Shown in pieces: positions 9,360 through 17,411 of a stretch of 47,517 nucleotides of DNA. The position numbers and the translations under genes are program-made. The stretch spans positions 1 to 47,517 of the forward strand of contig CALEGD010000080.1 in assembly GCA_937877075.1 (NCBI GenBank), given 5' to 3'. The stretch is from an uncultured Acholeplasmatales bacterium. Lineage in GTDB: Bacteria; Bacillota_I; Bacilli_A; ML615J-28; CAG-698. How positions within the stretch are numbered: position 1 is the stretch's first letter; each line of letters begins with the position of its first letter. The notes under the pieces are model-generated. The model saw nothing but the letters and a program-made list of their open reading frames with translations. It made no database searches and was not told the origin of the DNA.

Positions 9360-10109
9360 TCATTCAACCTCCTGTGGAAATGAATTTAGTTCTTCTTCAA
9401 CAAATTTTACATTTTCCTTAGAGAATTGTTTAAAACTATAATTTCGCAAATTATGTTGAATTTGACATTCCTCGGGCCTAACAAAACTTATTTCCCCATT
9501 TTCCATCTTTATATCAGTAAAATTAGATACCAATATCTGATCACTTTGCTTCCCTTCTGCTTCATTTGGGTAAACAAATGAATGAAACATTATTCCAAAT
9601 GATAATTTTTTTCCATCATAATAGGATGAGGCAGATTGATATTCTTTTTCCTTTAATTTTTCTACATATCCAATACATTCCCTAGTACCTAGAAAAAGAT
9701 CTCTTCTTCCTCCCCTAGACAAGGAGCGAAGGATAATTTGTTCGTGTTTGATTTCATTTCTATCATCAAGTAATTCCGGGTAATTAAAATTCCATTCAAA
9801 ATGAAATTTTACTAGGTATTCAACATCGCGTAGATAAGTATAATAATTCAAATCATTCGTTCCATTTTTTAAGGGCGTTCGAATCCCCTTTGTTTCTGTT
9901 TGAATCTTCTTCACTACCTTAACAGAATCAATAAAATAGTTAATTGTAGGTTTCCAGTAAATTTGTTCAGTAATGCCTTTTAACGCTTGATAAGTTGGAA
10001 TTTGATAGGTAAACTTCTCTCCACCACCCTTAGTAACTGGATCGGTAAAAAGAGCATAATCACCATACAAGCGATAGTAAAAAGGTTTTGACTTAAAAAT
10101 GTTTTCCAT
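9360..10109 (-). CDS. cas5c: Cas5c/Cas5d crRNA endoribonuclease
   Basis: In type I-C there is no Cas6. Cas5 cleaves the pre-crRNA at the repeat stem and caps the 5' handle. The 249-aa protein has the Cas5d opening (FYYRLYGDYALFTDPVTKGG) and residues matching the catalytic triad described for Bacillus Cas5d: Y40 in QIPTYQALKG and K121/H122 in EIKHEQI. The glycine-rich RSLSRGGRRDLFLGTREC loop follows. AAAGGGGG precedes the start and the gap to cas3 is 23 bp. The triad assignment is by motif position, not alignment. Confidence 0.97.
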   Translation of the reverse strand: MENIFKSKPFYYRLYGDYALFTDPVTKGGGEKFTYQIPTYQALKGITEQIYWKPTINYFIDSVKVVKKIQTETKGIRTPLKNGTNDLNYYTYLRDVEYLVKFHFEWNFNYPELLDDRNEIKHEQIILRSLSRGGRRDLFLGTRECIGYVEKLKEKEYQSASSYYDGKKLSFGIMFHSFVYPNEAEGKQSDQILVSNFTDIKMENGEISFVRPEECQIQHNLRNYSFKQFSKENVKFVEEELNSFPQEVE

Positions 10110-10132
10110 GTATATTCCCCCTTTCTATTAAA

Positions 10133-12673
10133 TTAATAAATCAAATCTGCAAGTCCTACAGTAGAAATCCCTTTATTCTCATGATAATACGGCTCCGATA
10201 AGAAATAAATATTATATTCTTCATTTTTATAAATATATGGTTCAAGTTTTGGACTAAGATAAACATTAACGCTATATCTTTGTAGTTTTTTTAGAATTTC
10301 CTTTATTCTGCGATAATCTTTTTTATTCATAGCAAGATGCAAATTTTGTAATAGTTCTTGATTTTGATAAGGAACAATGATTGCTGTTGTACCTTCATCA
10401 ATCAAATGGAAATTTTCTGCTGCTCTCAAGAAAGCTTGAAACATCATATGCTTTTTATTTGGTTTCTTTGCAATCGTATATGCATACCGGTCCGGATCAT
10501 TCTTTCCTAATTCTTCTACCATATTACTCCCTTTTTTCATGTCAACATAATCCAATTTATCTCGGTTTGAGATGTAATATTTATTAAAATAAGGAAGTTG
10601 GAGCCTTTCAATCGTTAGTGAGTCATCCTCTTGCTCAACAACAGATCGAATCGCATATTCTGTTGCATCAACTGAAGCCTTAATGTCTGGTAAATAAGAA
10701 AGATTCTCTTCGCTATATCGCATGATAAAAAGTTTACCGTGAACCATCTTTCCTTCAAATTCAAGTTTTCCTTCTCTGTTACATCTTCCTGCGCACTGAA
10801 TTATACTATCTACCCCCGAAAGAGAACGGAAAACAATATCAAAATCTACATCCACTCCGGCTTCAATCAATTGCGTACTAACGCAAATTAATTTATGTTG
10901 ACCAGATTCATTCCTATTATATTTTAACTTTTCCTTCATAGATGAAATAACGTTTAACCGGTGAGCAGCACATAGATTAGTTGTTAAATAGATTACTTCA
11001 ACACCTGAAATATTTTTAATGAGATAATCGTATAATTTTAAAACTGCAGCTTTTGTGTTTAAAACTACAAGACAAGTATTAAATAACATTAGTTCTTTTT
11101 GAATATAATCTGAAATTTTTTCAGTTGAGAGTAGAAGATTTGCATTGTTTCCAGTAAGATTATAAAAATCAACACGATGAAAACATTCTAATAATTTTGT
11201 TTCAATATTAATAATACTTGCAAATTGATCTTCTTCGTTTCCATAATAAATTGGATATGTCATTGCTTTACTATCTAAAACAGGTTGTGTTGCTGTACAA
11301 TGAACAATATTACAATGCATTATTTCCTTCATGAAGTTCATCATTAGATTAAAATTTGATAAAACTTTTAATGGAAGACTTTGAACCTCATCTATGATAA
11401 TAACCGAATTTATTAATTTGCAAAATCTTCTTATATTGCTAGCTCTCTCTTTGAATAAGGTATTCAAAAATTGAACCATCGTTGTAAGTATTATTGGATT
11501 TTCCCAACTCTCTTTTAAATATGCCTGAGGGTTATATTCCGCTTTATCATACTCGTTTTCAAAAATTATGTCAGTATCTTCAACAAAATTACTATGGTGT
11601 TCTAGGATTACATCATCCATTAATAGAATACTTCGTATGTCTGCAGCATTCTGTTCCAAAACTGTAAGAAAAGCAGTAACATAAAAAACTCTATTTCTAT
11701 TGTGTTCTTTTGCATTTGTAATTGAGTATCTTAAACTCAACTTTGTTTTACCTGCTCCTGTAGGAAGTTCGAGTTTAAATATACCATTTTTATTAATTAG
11801 TGCAGCCTCCTTAGCAATCTTGGCCAACTCATTTCTTGTTTTGTTTAAAGAAGATAAATCTTGTTTTTCTTCATAGGTATTATACATATACTCAATTCGA
11901 TTAAATGCATTTTTCCAAATCATATCCTTTTCATTTGTTGTGCATAAATGTTGCTTGGGTTCATGAAAGGCATTTGAGGAATCATAAATATCGGCATCTT
12001 TTAGTATTGACAAGCAGAGTCGAGTAAAACAGGAAATATAGTATTCTTTTTCCTCTTTCTGTTTTTCTTTATCATAATTCTTTTTAGAAAGACTTGAAAG
12101 CTTAGAGTATATTAATACAAACTCCTCATATGCTTCATTAATTAACAAAATTATAGATTTCTCTCCTCGAATTTGCAGATTATGGTCAAATTTTAAAACA
12201 AATGGTGCTACGTCCTCTATGTAGTGATAATTTCCTGTCTTATCATACTGAAGTCTTTCGCAAATTTTATATTCTGAACCATCATACGATACTAAATCAA
12301 AAAGTCCGTGGTGGGCCAAAATAACATAAGTTAATATTTCTTGAAAATATACAAATTTTCCTTTAGTTTGTTGTAAATATTTCAGGCCAAGATCCTTTTG
12401 AATATAATCATTAAGAACTCTTCCTCCAGAAGAAGAATGATTTACCTGTTGCTTTGTCCTGCAACAAATATAATCCTGAAAAAGTCTATCCGCTTTTCCA
12501 ACGTCATGCAAATATCCTGCGAGTTTCATAAATGAACTCAAACCAACAAGACTTCCAATTTCGCTAGCCATCATACCTACTTTATATAAATGATCTTCTA
12601 AAGATTGTTCTAAAACATTTCCATCAATGCATACTTCTCGATGCGCTAATAACATAGTAAACACCCTTTTCAT
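10133..12673 (-). CDS. cas3: Cas3 HD nuclease-helicase
   Basis: Cas3 is recruited by target-bound Cascade and unwinds and degrades the invader DNA. The 846-aa protein has an N-terminal HD nuclease (H28, HD at 56-57 in GYLHDVGK, AHHGLFD near 120-126) and an SF2 helicase with Walker A PTGAGKT (304-310), a DEVQ box at 428-431, and motif V/VI segments STQLIEAGVDVDFD and QCAGRCNREG. AAAGGA lies 6 bases before the ATG. It is the first gene of the cas operon. The promoter must be in the roughly 70 AT-rich bases before it or further up, and I see no clear sigma-A pair. All key motifs are intact. Confidence 0.98.
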   Translation of the reverse strand: MKRVFTMLLAHREVCIDGNVLEQSLEDHLYKVGMMASEIGSLVGLSSFMKLAGYLHDVGKADRLFQDYICCRTKQQVNHSSSGGRVLNDYIQKDLGLKYLQQTKGKFVYFQEILTYVILAHHGLFDLVSYDGSEYKICERLQYDKTGNYHYIEDVAPFVLKFDHNLQIRGEKSIILLINEAYEEFVLIYSKLSSLSKKNYDKEKQKEEKEYYISCFTRLCLSILKDADIYDSSNAFHEPKQHLCTTNEKDMIWKNAFNRIEYMYNTYEEKQDLSSLNKTRNELAKIAKEAALINKNGIFKLELPTGAGKTKLSLRYSITNAKEHNRNRVFYVTAFLTVLEQNAADIRSILLMDDVILEHHSNFVEDTDIIFENEYDKAEYNPQAYLKESWENPIILTTMVQFLNTLFKERASNIRRFCKLINSVIIIDEVQSLPLKVLSNFNLMMNFMKEIMHCNIVHCTATQPVLDSKAMTYPIYYGNEEDQFASIINIETKLLECFHRVDFYNLTGNNANLLLSTEKISDYIQKELMLFNTCLVVLNTKAAVLKLYDYLIKNISGVEVIYLTTNLCAAHRLNVISSMKEKLKYNRNESGQHKLICVSTQLIEAGVDVDFDIVFRSLSGVDSIIQCAGRCNREGKLEFEGKMVHGKLFIMRYSEENLSYLPDIKASVDATEYAIRSVVEQEDDSLTIERLQLPYFNKYYISNRDKLDYVDMKKGSNMVEELGKNDPDRYAYTIAKKPNKKHMMFQAFLRAAENFHLIDEGTTAIIVPYQNQELLQNLHLAMNKKDYRRIKEILKKLQRYSVNVYLSPKLEPYIYKNEEYNIYFLSEPYYHENKGISTVGLADLIY

Positions 12674-12744
12674 TAATTGTCCTTTGAGGCAAATTCATGT
12701 TTTGCTTTATATTTCATTTATTTATATATTATCTTAAATCTATT

Positions 12745-12966
12745 TTAAAATAAACTTTTCAATATACTTTGAAGGATCAACCATAAAATCATAATATATA
12801 ACAAGAACTCTTCCTTCCTCGTAATCCATCTAAAAAAAATATCTCCCTGCTTAATGATAAAATCCGTGCTAGTAATTTTTAATTTAATAGTTTTTATTCT
12901 AATTGATAGAAAATATATAATTATATATATATAAATAACTGCTACTAAAATAAAAAATATTATCAA
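12745..12966 (-). CDS. Small two-segment membrane protein, start uncertain
   Basis: This 73-aa reading begins at a TTG with only a poor ribosome site and has hydrophobic segments at about residues 1-20 and 55-70. Between them a polar stretch (KLKITSTDFIIKQGDIF) recalls the strand pattern of bacterial PH-like (DUF304) domains, a weak resemblance. The frame stays open upstream to about 13065 without an ATG and reads FILPDEQKVRLIIFF before the TTG, so the gene may be longer and broken, perhaps frameshifted in the T-run near 13049-13056 relative to the ORF at 12969-13079. It is in the same direction as cas3 and 71 bp before it. Function unknown. Confidence 0.4.
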   Translation of the reverse strand: MIIFFILVAVIYIYIIIYFLSIRIKTIKLKITSTDFIIKQGDIFFRWITRKEEFLLYIMILWLILQSILKSLF

Positions 12967-12968
12967 TC

Positions 12969-13079
12969 TTACTTTCTGTTCATCAGGTAAAATAAAAAAA
13001 TCAGAACAAAGGTAAAAATTGATAATAATTTTCCAATTATAAAATTTATTTTTTTTATGATATGTCTATCAAAACCCAT
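12969..13079 (-). CDS. 36-aa single-span membrane peptide
   Basis: The ORF starts with ATG at 13079, preceded by GGTGGGGAG at a good distance (8 bases), the best ribosome site in the neighbourhood. It encodes a basic N-terminus (MGFDRHIIKK), a hydrophobic span of about 20 residues and the end MNRK, stopping TAA just before the next ORF. It may be a real small membrane peptide or the 5' part of a membrane gene broken by a frameshift. No family recognised. Confidence 0.4.
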   Translation of the reverse strand: MGFDRHIIKKINFIIGKLLSIFTFVLIFLFYLMNRK

Positions 13080-13283
13080 ACTTATAACTCCCCACCAAAA
13101 ATATCACCATCAAATTATCAGTTAATTTTTGTTTCTAGAAGTATCCCCAAAATTCGACAATTTTATTGTATCATCAAAAGGAAAAAATTACAAGTCAAAA
13201 ATATATTTAAGTCTACCTTTATTCTTGGGTAATAAAAGAAGATACTAGTACTTTTGCTAAAATTCTTCCTGATTTTTCTTGTT
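13080..13283. other. Non-coding stretch
   Basis: This is AT-rich sequence between the 36-aa ORF and the DNA glycosylase gene. I see no ORF with a ribosome site apart from the GGGGAG that serves the 36-aa ORF, and no strong hairpin. The GTATCATCAAAAGG tract at 13167-13182 has no obvious role. Confidence 0.5.
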
Positions 13284-13928
13284 TTATCTAAGTTTATAAT
13301 CTTTCATTCCTTCGATTGCACCCCCAGCAACTTCCCAGAAATATAGACTTGCAACACTACAATAAGGGCTGAAACGTTTACGGTATCCTTCAAACCTTTC
13401 TTTATCGATGTCCCGATGGTGATATACCATGCGCAATCCTCTATGAATAGCTAAATCGCCATAACTGAACACATTTGGCCTTTGGAGGCAAAAAAGTAAA
13501 ATCATTTCTGCAGTCCAAACTCCAATCCCTTTGAGTGAAGAAAGCTCTGCTATAGCCTCCTCATCTGTCATTTCATTTATACCTACTAAGTTAAATTCAC
13601 CGGTTTTTACTCTCTTTGCGAAATCAACTATGTATTCGGCTTTTCGAAATGAGATACCGCACTTTTGTATCTTTTCAACACCAGCATTCAAAATAGTTTC
13701 TGCATTTATTTTTCCCAGTTCGTCGATCATTCTCTTCCAAACAGTTTTATAAGCTTTGGCAGATATTTGTTGACTTACAATACTCGAAACGATTGAGGAA
13801 AATAGGTCTGAATTAACTTCACGGTTAATATGACCTATTTTATCAATTATCTCAGCGAGCTTCTTGTCTTTACTCTTTAAGTATTCTATTTCCGTTTCCC
13901 AATATTTAAAATACATATCACTCATCAT
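13284..13928 (-). CDS. DNA-3-methyladenine glycosylase II (AlkA-like HhH-GPD)
   Basis: This is a base-excision repair glycosylase that removes alkylated purines. The 214-aa protein is the short AlkA type, lacking the N-terminal domain of E. coli AlkA. The helix-hairpin-helix is LKGIGVWTAEMIL and is followed by FSYGDLAIHRGL, whose Asp is the expected catalytic residue. SSIVSQQISAKAY is the usual helix before it, and PYCSVASLYFWEVAGG closes the domain. GAAGGTG lies before the tandem ATGATG (13928/13925), either of which can be the start. It is apparently a single-gene unit, not linked in function to the cas genes. Confidence 0.93.
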   Translation of the reverse strand: MMSDMYFKYWETEIEYLKSKDKKLAEIIDKIGHINREVNSDLFSSIVSSIVSQQISAKAYKTVWKRMIDELGKINAETILNAGVEKIQKCGISFRKAEYIVDFAKRVKTGEFNLVGINEMTDEEAIAELSSLKGIGVWTAEMILLFCLQRPNVFSYGDLAIHRGLRMVYHHRDIDKERFEGYRKRFSPYCSVASLYFWEVAGGAIEGMKDYKLR

Positions 13929-14137
13929 ATCACCTTCAAATGAATCAATTTAACATGTAACTCATTTTAACAATTCTAACCACAATGGTCAAGTAGAACA
14001 ACATATCTTTTAAATCTCGGCAACTGTAAATTTTTATTCTTTACAATATCCTAAAACGCTTTTTGTATTAATAATTAATTTAAATTTATAAAGCACTTTC
14101 CATAGAATTAATAAATATTTTAACATATTTAAAGAAA
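13929..14137. other. Intergenic, nothing recognised
   Basis: This is AT-rich sequence upstream of the glycosylase gene. It should contain that gene's promoter, but I cannot name one with confidence. No ORF or repeat is seen. Confidence 0.4.
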
Positions 14138-14176
14138 AAGCCTAAGAGGTTCTTTTCAGATCTCTAGGCTTTTAAA
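14138..14176 (-). terminator. Rho-independent terminator
   Basis: The arms AAGCCTAAGAG and CTCTAGGCTT (one bulged base) surround an 11-16 nt loop, with A-runs on the left and right that give U-tracts on either strand. On the minus strand it follows the broken carbohydrate-binding gene. Confidence 0.8.
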
Positions 14177-14203
14177 AAATTAAATGAAGGAAGTCATATT
14201 TAA

Positions 14204-15008
14204 TTAGGAAGCTCTTTTTAATGTAATGTCATCAAAGTAAACTGAAGCACCAGTGTAATTCTTTATCACAATTTGTGTATAAGCACAATCTTCAGCAACT
14301 GAACCGAGGCTTCAGTTTCAAAATAAATCCACCCACCTAATTGTTCTTCAGTAATAGTATACACTTTATTTGCAATTTGTCCTTGAGCTTCTTTACCGTA
14401 TATTTCTATTGTCACATCACCAACTGCTGTTGCTTTAACCCAAACACCGGCAATTAGTTGATCTCCCTTAGCAGGATAGTTTTCTCCACCGGCAAGGTCC
14501 ATACCAACCCAACCACTGCCACCATTATTCTCTGCTTTTAAAGAATAGGTTCCACTATGAGAATCTTCATTGGAAAGAACAGTGTTAGAGAATCCCCAGT
14601 TTCGAGGAGTAGCTCCCATATCAGGTCTTTCAAAATCCATATCCGGATATCCTAACATTAATCTATTGTCTGCAATTACATCAAGATTAATTTCATAGGT
14701 TTGGGTCTGCTCAAATTCAGTTACTTGTATAGTTGCAGTTCCAGGTAATGATTCAGGCAATGTTAATACATCAACAGCGGTAGATGAGGCTTTTTCATAA
14801 GAAATTGTCGGTGTTTCTGTCGTTCCTTTGGCTAATAAAACATAGCAGTAGGTTCTATCGGCTTTGAAATTGCTTAATGCAACTCCATTAACAGAAATTC
14901 CATTTAAATCAGTTGCGTTAGCAACTTTGAAGTTGACTGTGACAACCCTTGTAGTACCGTCCTTAGTTGTTAAAGTTATGATTAGGTCGATGAGATTTTT
15001 AGAGAGTT
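14204..15008 (-). pseudogene. Broken 3' remnant of a secreted carbohydrate-binding (CBM4_9-like) protein
   Basis: One frame is open from about 15008 down to a TGA near 14266 with no plausible start: the frame meets a stop just upstream and begins mid-domain. The upstream part (TLTTKDGTTRVVTVNFKVAN) looks like a cadherin-like beta-sandwich. The C-terminal part reads FERPDMGATPRNWGFSNT, then SGTYSLKAENNGGSGW, the pattern of a CBM4_9/galactose-binding-like jelly roll. Near 14300-14306 the frame shifts, and the correct continuation (AEDCAYTQIVIKNYTGAS, then VYFDDITLKRAS, stop at 14204-14206) runs in another frame up to the terminator. So the gene has lost its 5' end and carries a frameshift. It may be the remnant of a surface protein like those in the 17-40 kb locus. 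Confidence 0.8.
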
Positions 15009-15036
15009 ATTTGTTTTTATAAATATAAGCAGTTTA

Positions 15037-15747
15037 TTATATTAATGGATTGAGAGGCTTTGGCTCATTCTTTTTCTGAATGACAAGCTGCTTATTGCTG
15101 TCTATATAGCCTAGAAGCACTTCCTTAAAATCAAATATGTTTTGTTTTTCAAGCATTTCTTGTATCCAAATTCTATCCTTGCCCATCATCTGCAGGTGAT
15201 CATCAAGGATTTTTCCATCAATTATTACAATTAAACATAATCCCTTATAGGCAGTTTGAAGATTCATATCCTTAGGAGTCAATGGTTGGTTAGCAGATTT
15301 TAGCTCTACACTTACCTTTCCACTTGTTTCAAGAATAGCAAACTCAACATCGGCTAGATCAAATACGTTTTTAAGACGACATTCCTCAAGGACATCATTG
15401 ACAGTTAACTGAGACTTTTTTAAATTTTCCTCTATTATTTTTCCGTTGTTTATCAAAATAGTTGGCTTGCCGTCCAGCAGTTTTCTAGCTTTATAACTTT
15501 TTAATGATATTAATGACAATATAATTGGGAACAGAGCATAAATAATTAACCCCGTGATTCCTTCAGAATAATTAATTGAAGGATCAACTGCAAGCCCAGC
15601 TGAAATTGAGCCAATGGAAATACCGACAACATAATCAAAAAAGGTAAGTTGTGAAAGCTGTTTTTTTCCCATAATTCGTGTCAATATAAAAAGTATGACA
15701 ATCGAAATAATTGATCGAAGAGCAGTAATCAAAATATCCCTTAGCAT
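15037..15747 (-). CDS. DUF421 (YetF/YdfR-type) membrane protein
   Basis: The 236-aa protein has three N-terminal transmembrane segments (residues about 5-25, 38-55, 62-82) and a cytoplasmic C-terminal domain. The signature ILTRIMGKKQLSQLTFFDYV and GISIGSISAGLAVD mark DUF421. KPTILINNGKI and LRLKNVFDLADVEFAILE-like text (actual ECRLKNVFDLADVEFAILE) belong to the YetF C-terminal domain. Bacillus relatives are often linked to spores or stress. The role is not established. AGGAGG precedes the ATG. It appears to be transcribed alone. Confidence 0.92.
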   Translation of the reverse strand: MLRDILITALRSIISIVILFILTRIMGKKQLSQLTFFDYVVGISIGSISAGLAVDPSINYSEGITGLIIYALFPIILSLISLKSYKARKLLDGKPTILINNGKIIEENLKKSQLTVNDVLEECRLKNVFDLADVEFAILETSGKVSVELKSANQPLTPKDMNLQTAYKGLCLIVIIDGKILDDHLQMMGKDRIWIQEMLEKQNIFDFKEVLLGYIDSNKQLVIQKKNEPKPLNPLI

Positions 15748-16254
15748 CTCAATTCCTCCTGATTTTGTTATAATTAATGTACCCTAAATAGAGGATTATA
15801 TCCCCCCGGTTCATGAAAAGGGTATATAGATTCACTTTTATTTAAAATCATCCAAAGTAATCAAGCCAGGTATCGTCCTTCGCAAATGTATCTAAGTCCG
15901 CCACAGCAGAGGAAATATTATTTCCTTATAATTCATCTTTCATTACATAGTTCATGAGGATATGCTTCTTCCTCAAAAACAATGTACCTTATTTAATAGC
16001 AATTGTTACAAATACAAAAAAGCTCTTCATTATGGAGAGCTTTTTAATGATTTATTGAAATATATAAAAACGATGAACATTACTGATTGATTCGTATAAA
16101 TTGTACAAGTAATATCCGATTATAGCGCCAAATTCTAAAGTATATGCTATTAGGAATTTAAAATCACAAAAATAATATCAATAAATTTCTATAGTAAAGT
16201 ATATTATTAGAATATCTGATTTAATATAAACATTCCACTATAAAAGATTATTTG
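15748..16254. other. Gene-poor stretch with a coding fragment and a hairpin
   Basis: No complete gene is seen in about 500 bases. On the minus strand, 15848-15918 reads SSAVADLDTFAKDDTW then LDYFG and a stop, which looks like a protein C-terminus, but the frame is closed by a TAA just upstream and an overlapping ATG frame ends after 14 codons, so it is probably a decayed gene tail. A terminator lies at 16016-16045. The rest is AT-rich and featureless. Confidence 0.4.
16016..16045 (-). terminator. Bidirectional hairpin terminator
   Basis: AAAAAGCTCT and AGAGCTTTTT form a perfect 10-bp stem around TCATTATGG-type loop sequence, with the A/T ends giving U-tracts on both strands. No intact gene ends here on the plus strand. 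It may terminate the decayed minus-strand material or the 99-aa gene at 16255. Confidence 0.75.
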
Positions 16255-16554
16255 TTAATACGGATAATATGGATATTGGTAATATGGATAGGGGTAATAC
16301 GGGTATGGTTGATACACTGGGTATGATGGTCTAGGGGTTAATAATGCACCAGCTGCAACTCCAGTAAGAAATGGTAGTCCAAAACCAAATCTTTGTCTTC
16401 CAAATCCAAAACCCGGCCTCCCAAATCCAAAACCCGGCCTACCAAATCCAAATCCTGGTCTCCCGAATCCCGGTCTACCAAATCCGAAACCCATTCTTCC
16501 AATACCTAATCTTTCATCATTATCATTATAGGTATTTACTTCATATGTATTCAT
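16255..16554 (-). CDS. Gly/Phe/Arg/Pro-repeat protein, spore-coat or surface type
   Basis: The 99-aa protein has an acidic N-terminus (MNTYEVNTYNDNDERL), then about five tandem GFGRPGF units (residues about 22-58, encoded by imperfect 15-24 bp DNA repeats at 16390-16495), a short hydrophobic patch FLTGVAAGALL, and a Tyr/Pro tail of PYYPY repeats. Low-complexity proteins of this make-up are common among Bacillota spore coat and cell-surface proteins. That is analogy, not homology. AAGGAGGG stands at a good distance from the ATG. No signal peptide is seen. Confidence 0.75.
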   Translation of the reverse strand: MNTYEVNTYNDNDERLGIGRMGFGFGRPGFGRPGFGFGRPGFGFGRPGFGFGRQRFGFGLPFLTGVAAGALLTPRPSYPVYQPYPYYPYPYYQYPYYPY

Positions 16555-16755
16555 TAAATTTCCCTCCTTTTTAACTATGCAATATAGCCTATTAATATAA
16601 GGGTGAAAATGTATGTGTATTTGCCCTAAAATAATAGTTCTTTGGTTATATGTAAAACTATCTAAATTAAAATATTATTTATCATCTTTGTGGTATATAT
16701 TCAAAATATTCGTTTTTACATCTGCTGTATTGTAAACTAAAAAGGTTTATCACAT
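16555..16755. other. Intergenic, nothing recognised
   Basis: This is AT-rich sequence that should hold the promoter of the Gly/Arg/Pro repeat gene. I see no convincing ORF or hairpin. Confidence 0.4.
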
Positions 16756-16917
16756 TTAAGGATACATAGTATAATAAAAACAAGGAAGGCAGGGGTAATT
16801 AACAGCTACCCCATAAGCAATAGAACCACTGTAATACATAAACATAATTTGGTTATTCAAAATAAGATCATTCACTATACAAACTAAATCATTATTATTA
16901 TAAATTACTTTATTCAT
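16756..16917 (-). CDS. 53-aa ORF, unknown
   Basis: ATG at 16917 opens a 53-codon frame starting MNKVIYNNNDLVCIVND and ending in an aromatic/Cys/Pro-rich tail (YPCLPCFYYTMYP). It starts 8 bases after the stop of the remnant at 16926-17128, as in an operon, but the ribosome site is weak. The Tyr/Pro tail recalls the C-terminus of the 99-aa repeat protein nearby. No family recognised. It could be a small coat-type protein or chance. Confidence 0.35.
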   Translation of the reverse strand: MNKVIYNNNDLVCIVNDLILNNQIMFMYYSGSIAYGVAVNYPCLPCFYYTMYP

Positions 16918-16925
16918 AATTTTTA

Positions 16926-17128
16926 TTCTTTAGTCTCTTCTAATGTTGAAACTTCAACAACCGCTTCTAAATCATCAATTGAATCTTCAAATCCGATTAC
17001 ATTACTCTTTAACCATAAATAAGCATTATTTATAACATTGGTATCTAAAAAGAAACTGAAATCTTCAAATGGAACCTCAATGTCAATTTCTTCTAAGGGT
17101 CTACTTTTAGCTACTCTAGCTTCTTATA
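16926..17128 (-). pseudogene. Acidic ORF fragment without a start
   Basis: The frame reads EARVAKSRPLEEIDIEVPFE, then DFSFFLDTNVINNAYLWLK, then an acidic end EVSTLEETKE and TAA. It looks like genuine protein in composition and heptad-like spacing, but a TAA lies directly upstream and there is no ATG, GTG or TTG with a ribosome site, so it is probably a C-terminal remnant. No family recognised. Confidence 0.4.
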
Positions 17129-17144
17129 TGTCTATAAAAATATA

Positions 17145-17178
17145 AGCTAAGAGCAACCATTAAACTCTTAGCTATTTT
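17145..17178 (+). terminator. Hairpin, terminator-like
   Basis: AGCTAAGAG (17145-17153) and CTCTTAGCT (17165-17173) form a perfect 9-bp stem with an 11-nt loop, followed on the plus strand by ATTTTTA. No plus-strand gene ends here. On the minus strand the run TTATATTTTTATA follows, so it may act for either strand. Confidence 0.6.
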
Positions 17179-17375
17179 TACTTAAGGTGAAGAGACGACC
17201 CATAAATTGACTGTCAAAGCTGTAAGCAGGATTTCGCACAGGATCGCAATGTCCTAAAATAATAATTTTTCATCTCTTCGAATATAACATTTTTTAATCT
17301 TAATTTAAATAAAAAGTTAAGAAATTAATTGTTTTATTTCATAACTTTTATTATACTAAAAAGGCTCATAAAATG

Positions 17376-17407
17376 AGTAAACGACTCATAAAAATGAGTC
17401 GTTTTTT
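17376..17407 (-). terminator. Terminator of the glycan operon
   Basis: AAACGACTCAT and ATGAGTCGTTT pair in a strong hairpin with an AAAA-type loop. On the minus strand it follows the stop at 17412 within a few bases, with TTTACTCATTTTATG downstream. The CTCAT/ATGAG units are repeated just to the left (17361-17375), allowing an alternative fold. Confidence 0.8.
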
Positions 17408-17411
17408 ATTA

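Larger units (their letters stand above)
17129..17411. other. Intergenic with two hairpins
   Basis: There is no complete gene. On the minus strand 17173-17272 reads GHCDPVRNPAYSFDSQ, then FMGRLFTLSKNS and a stop, another gene-like tail without a start, so this zone seems to collect decayed ends. Hairpins at 17145-17173 and 17376-17407 are listed separately. Confidence 0.35.
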
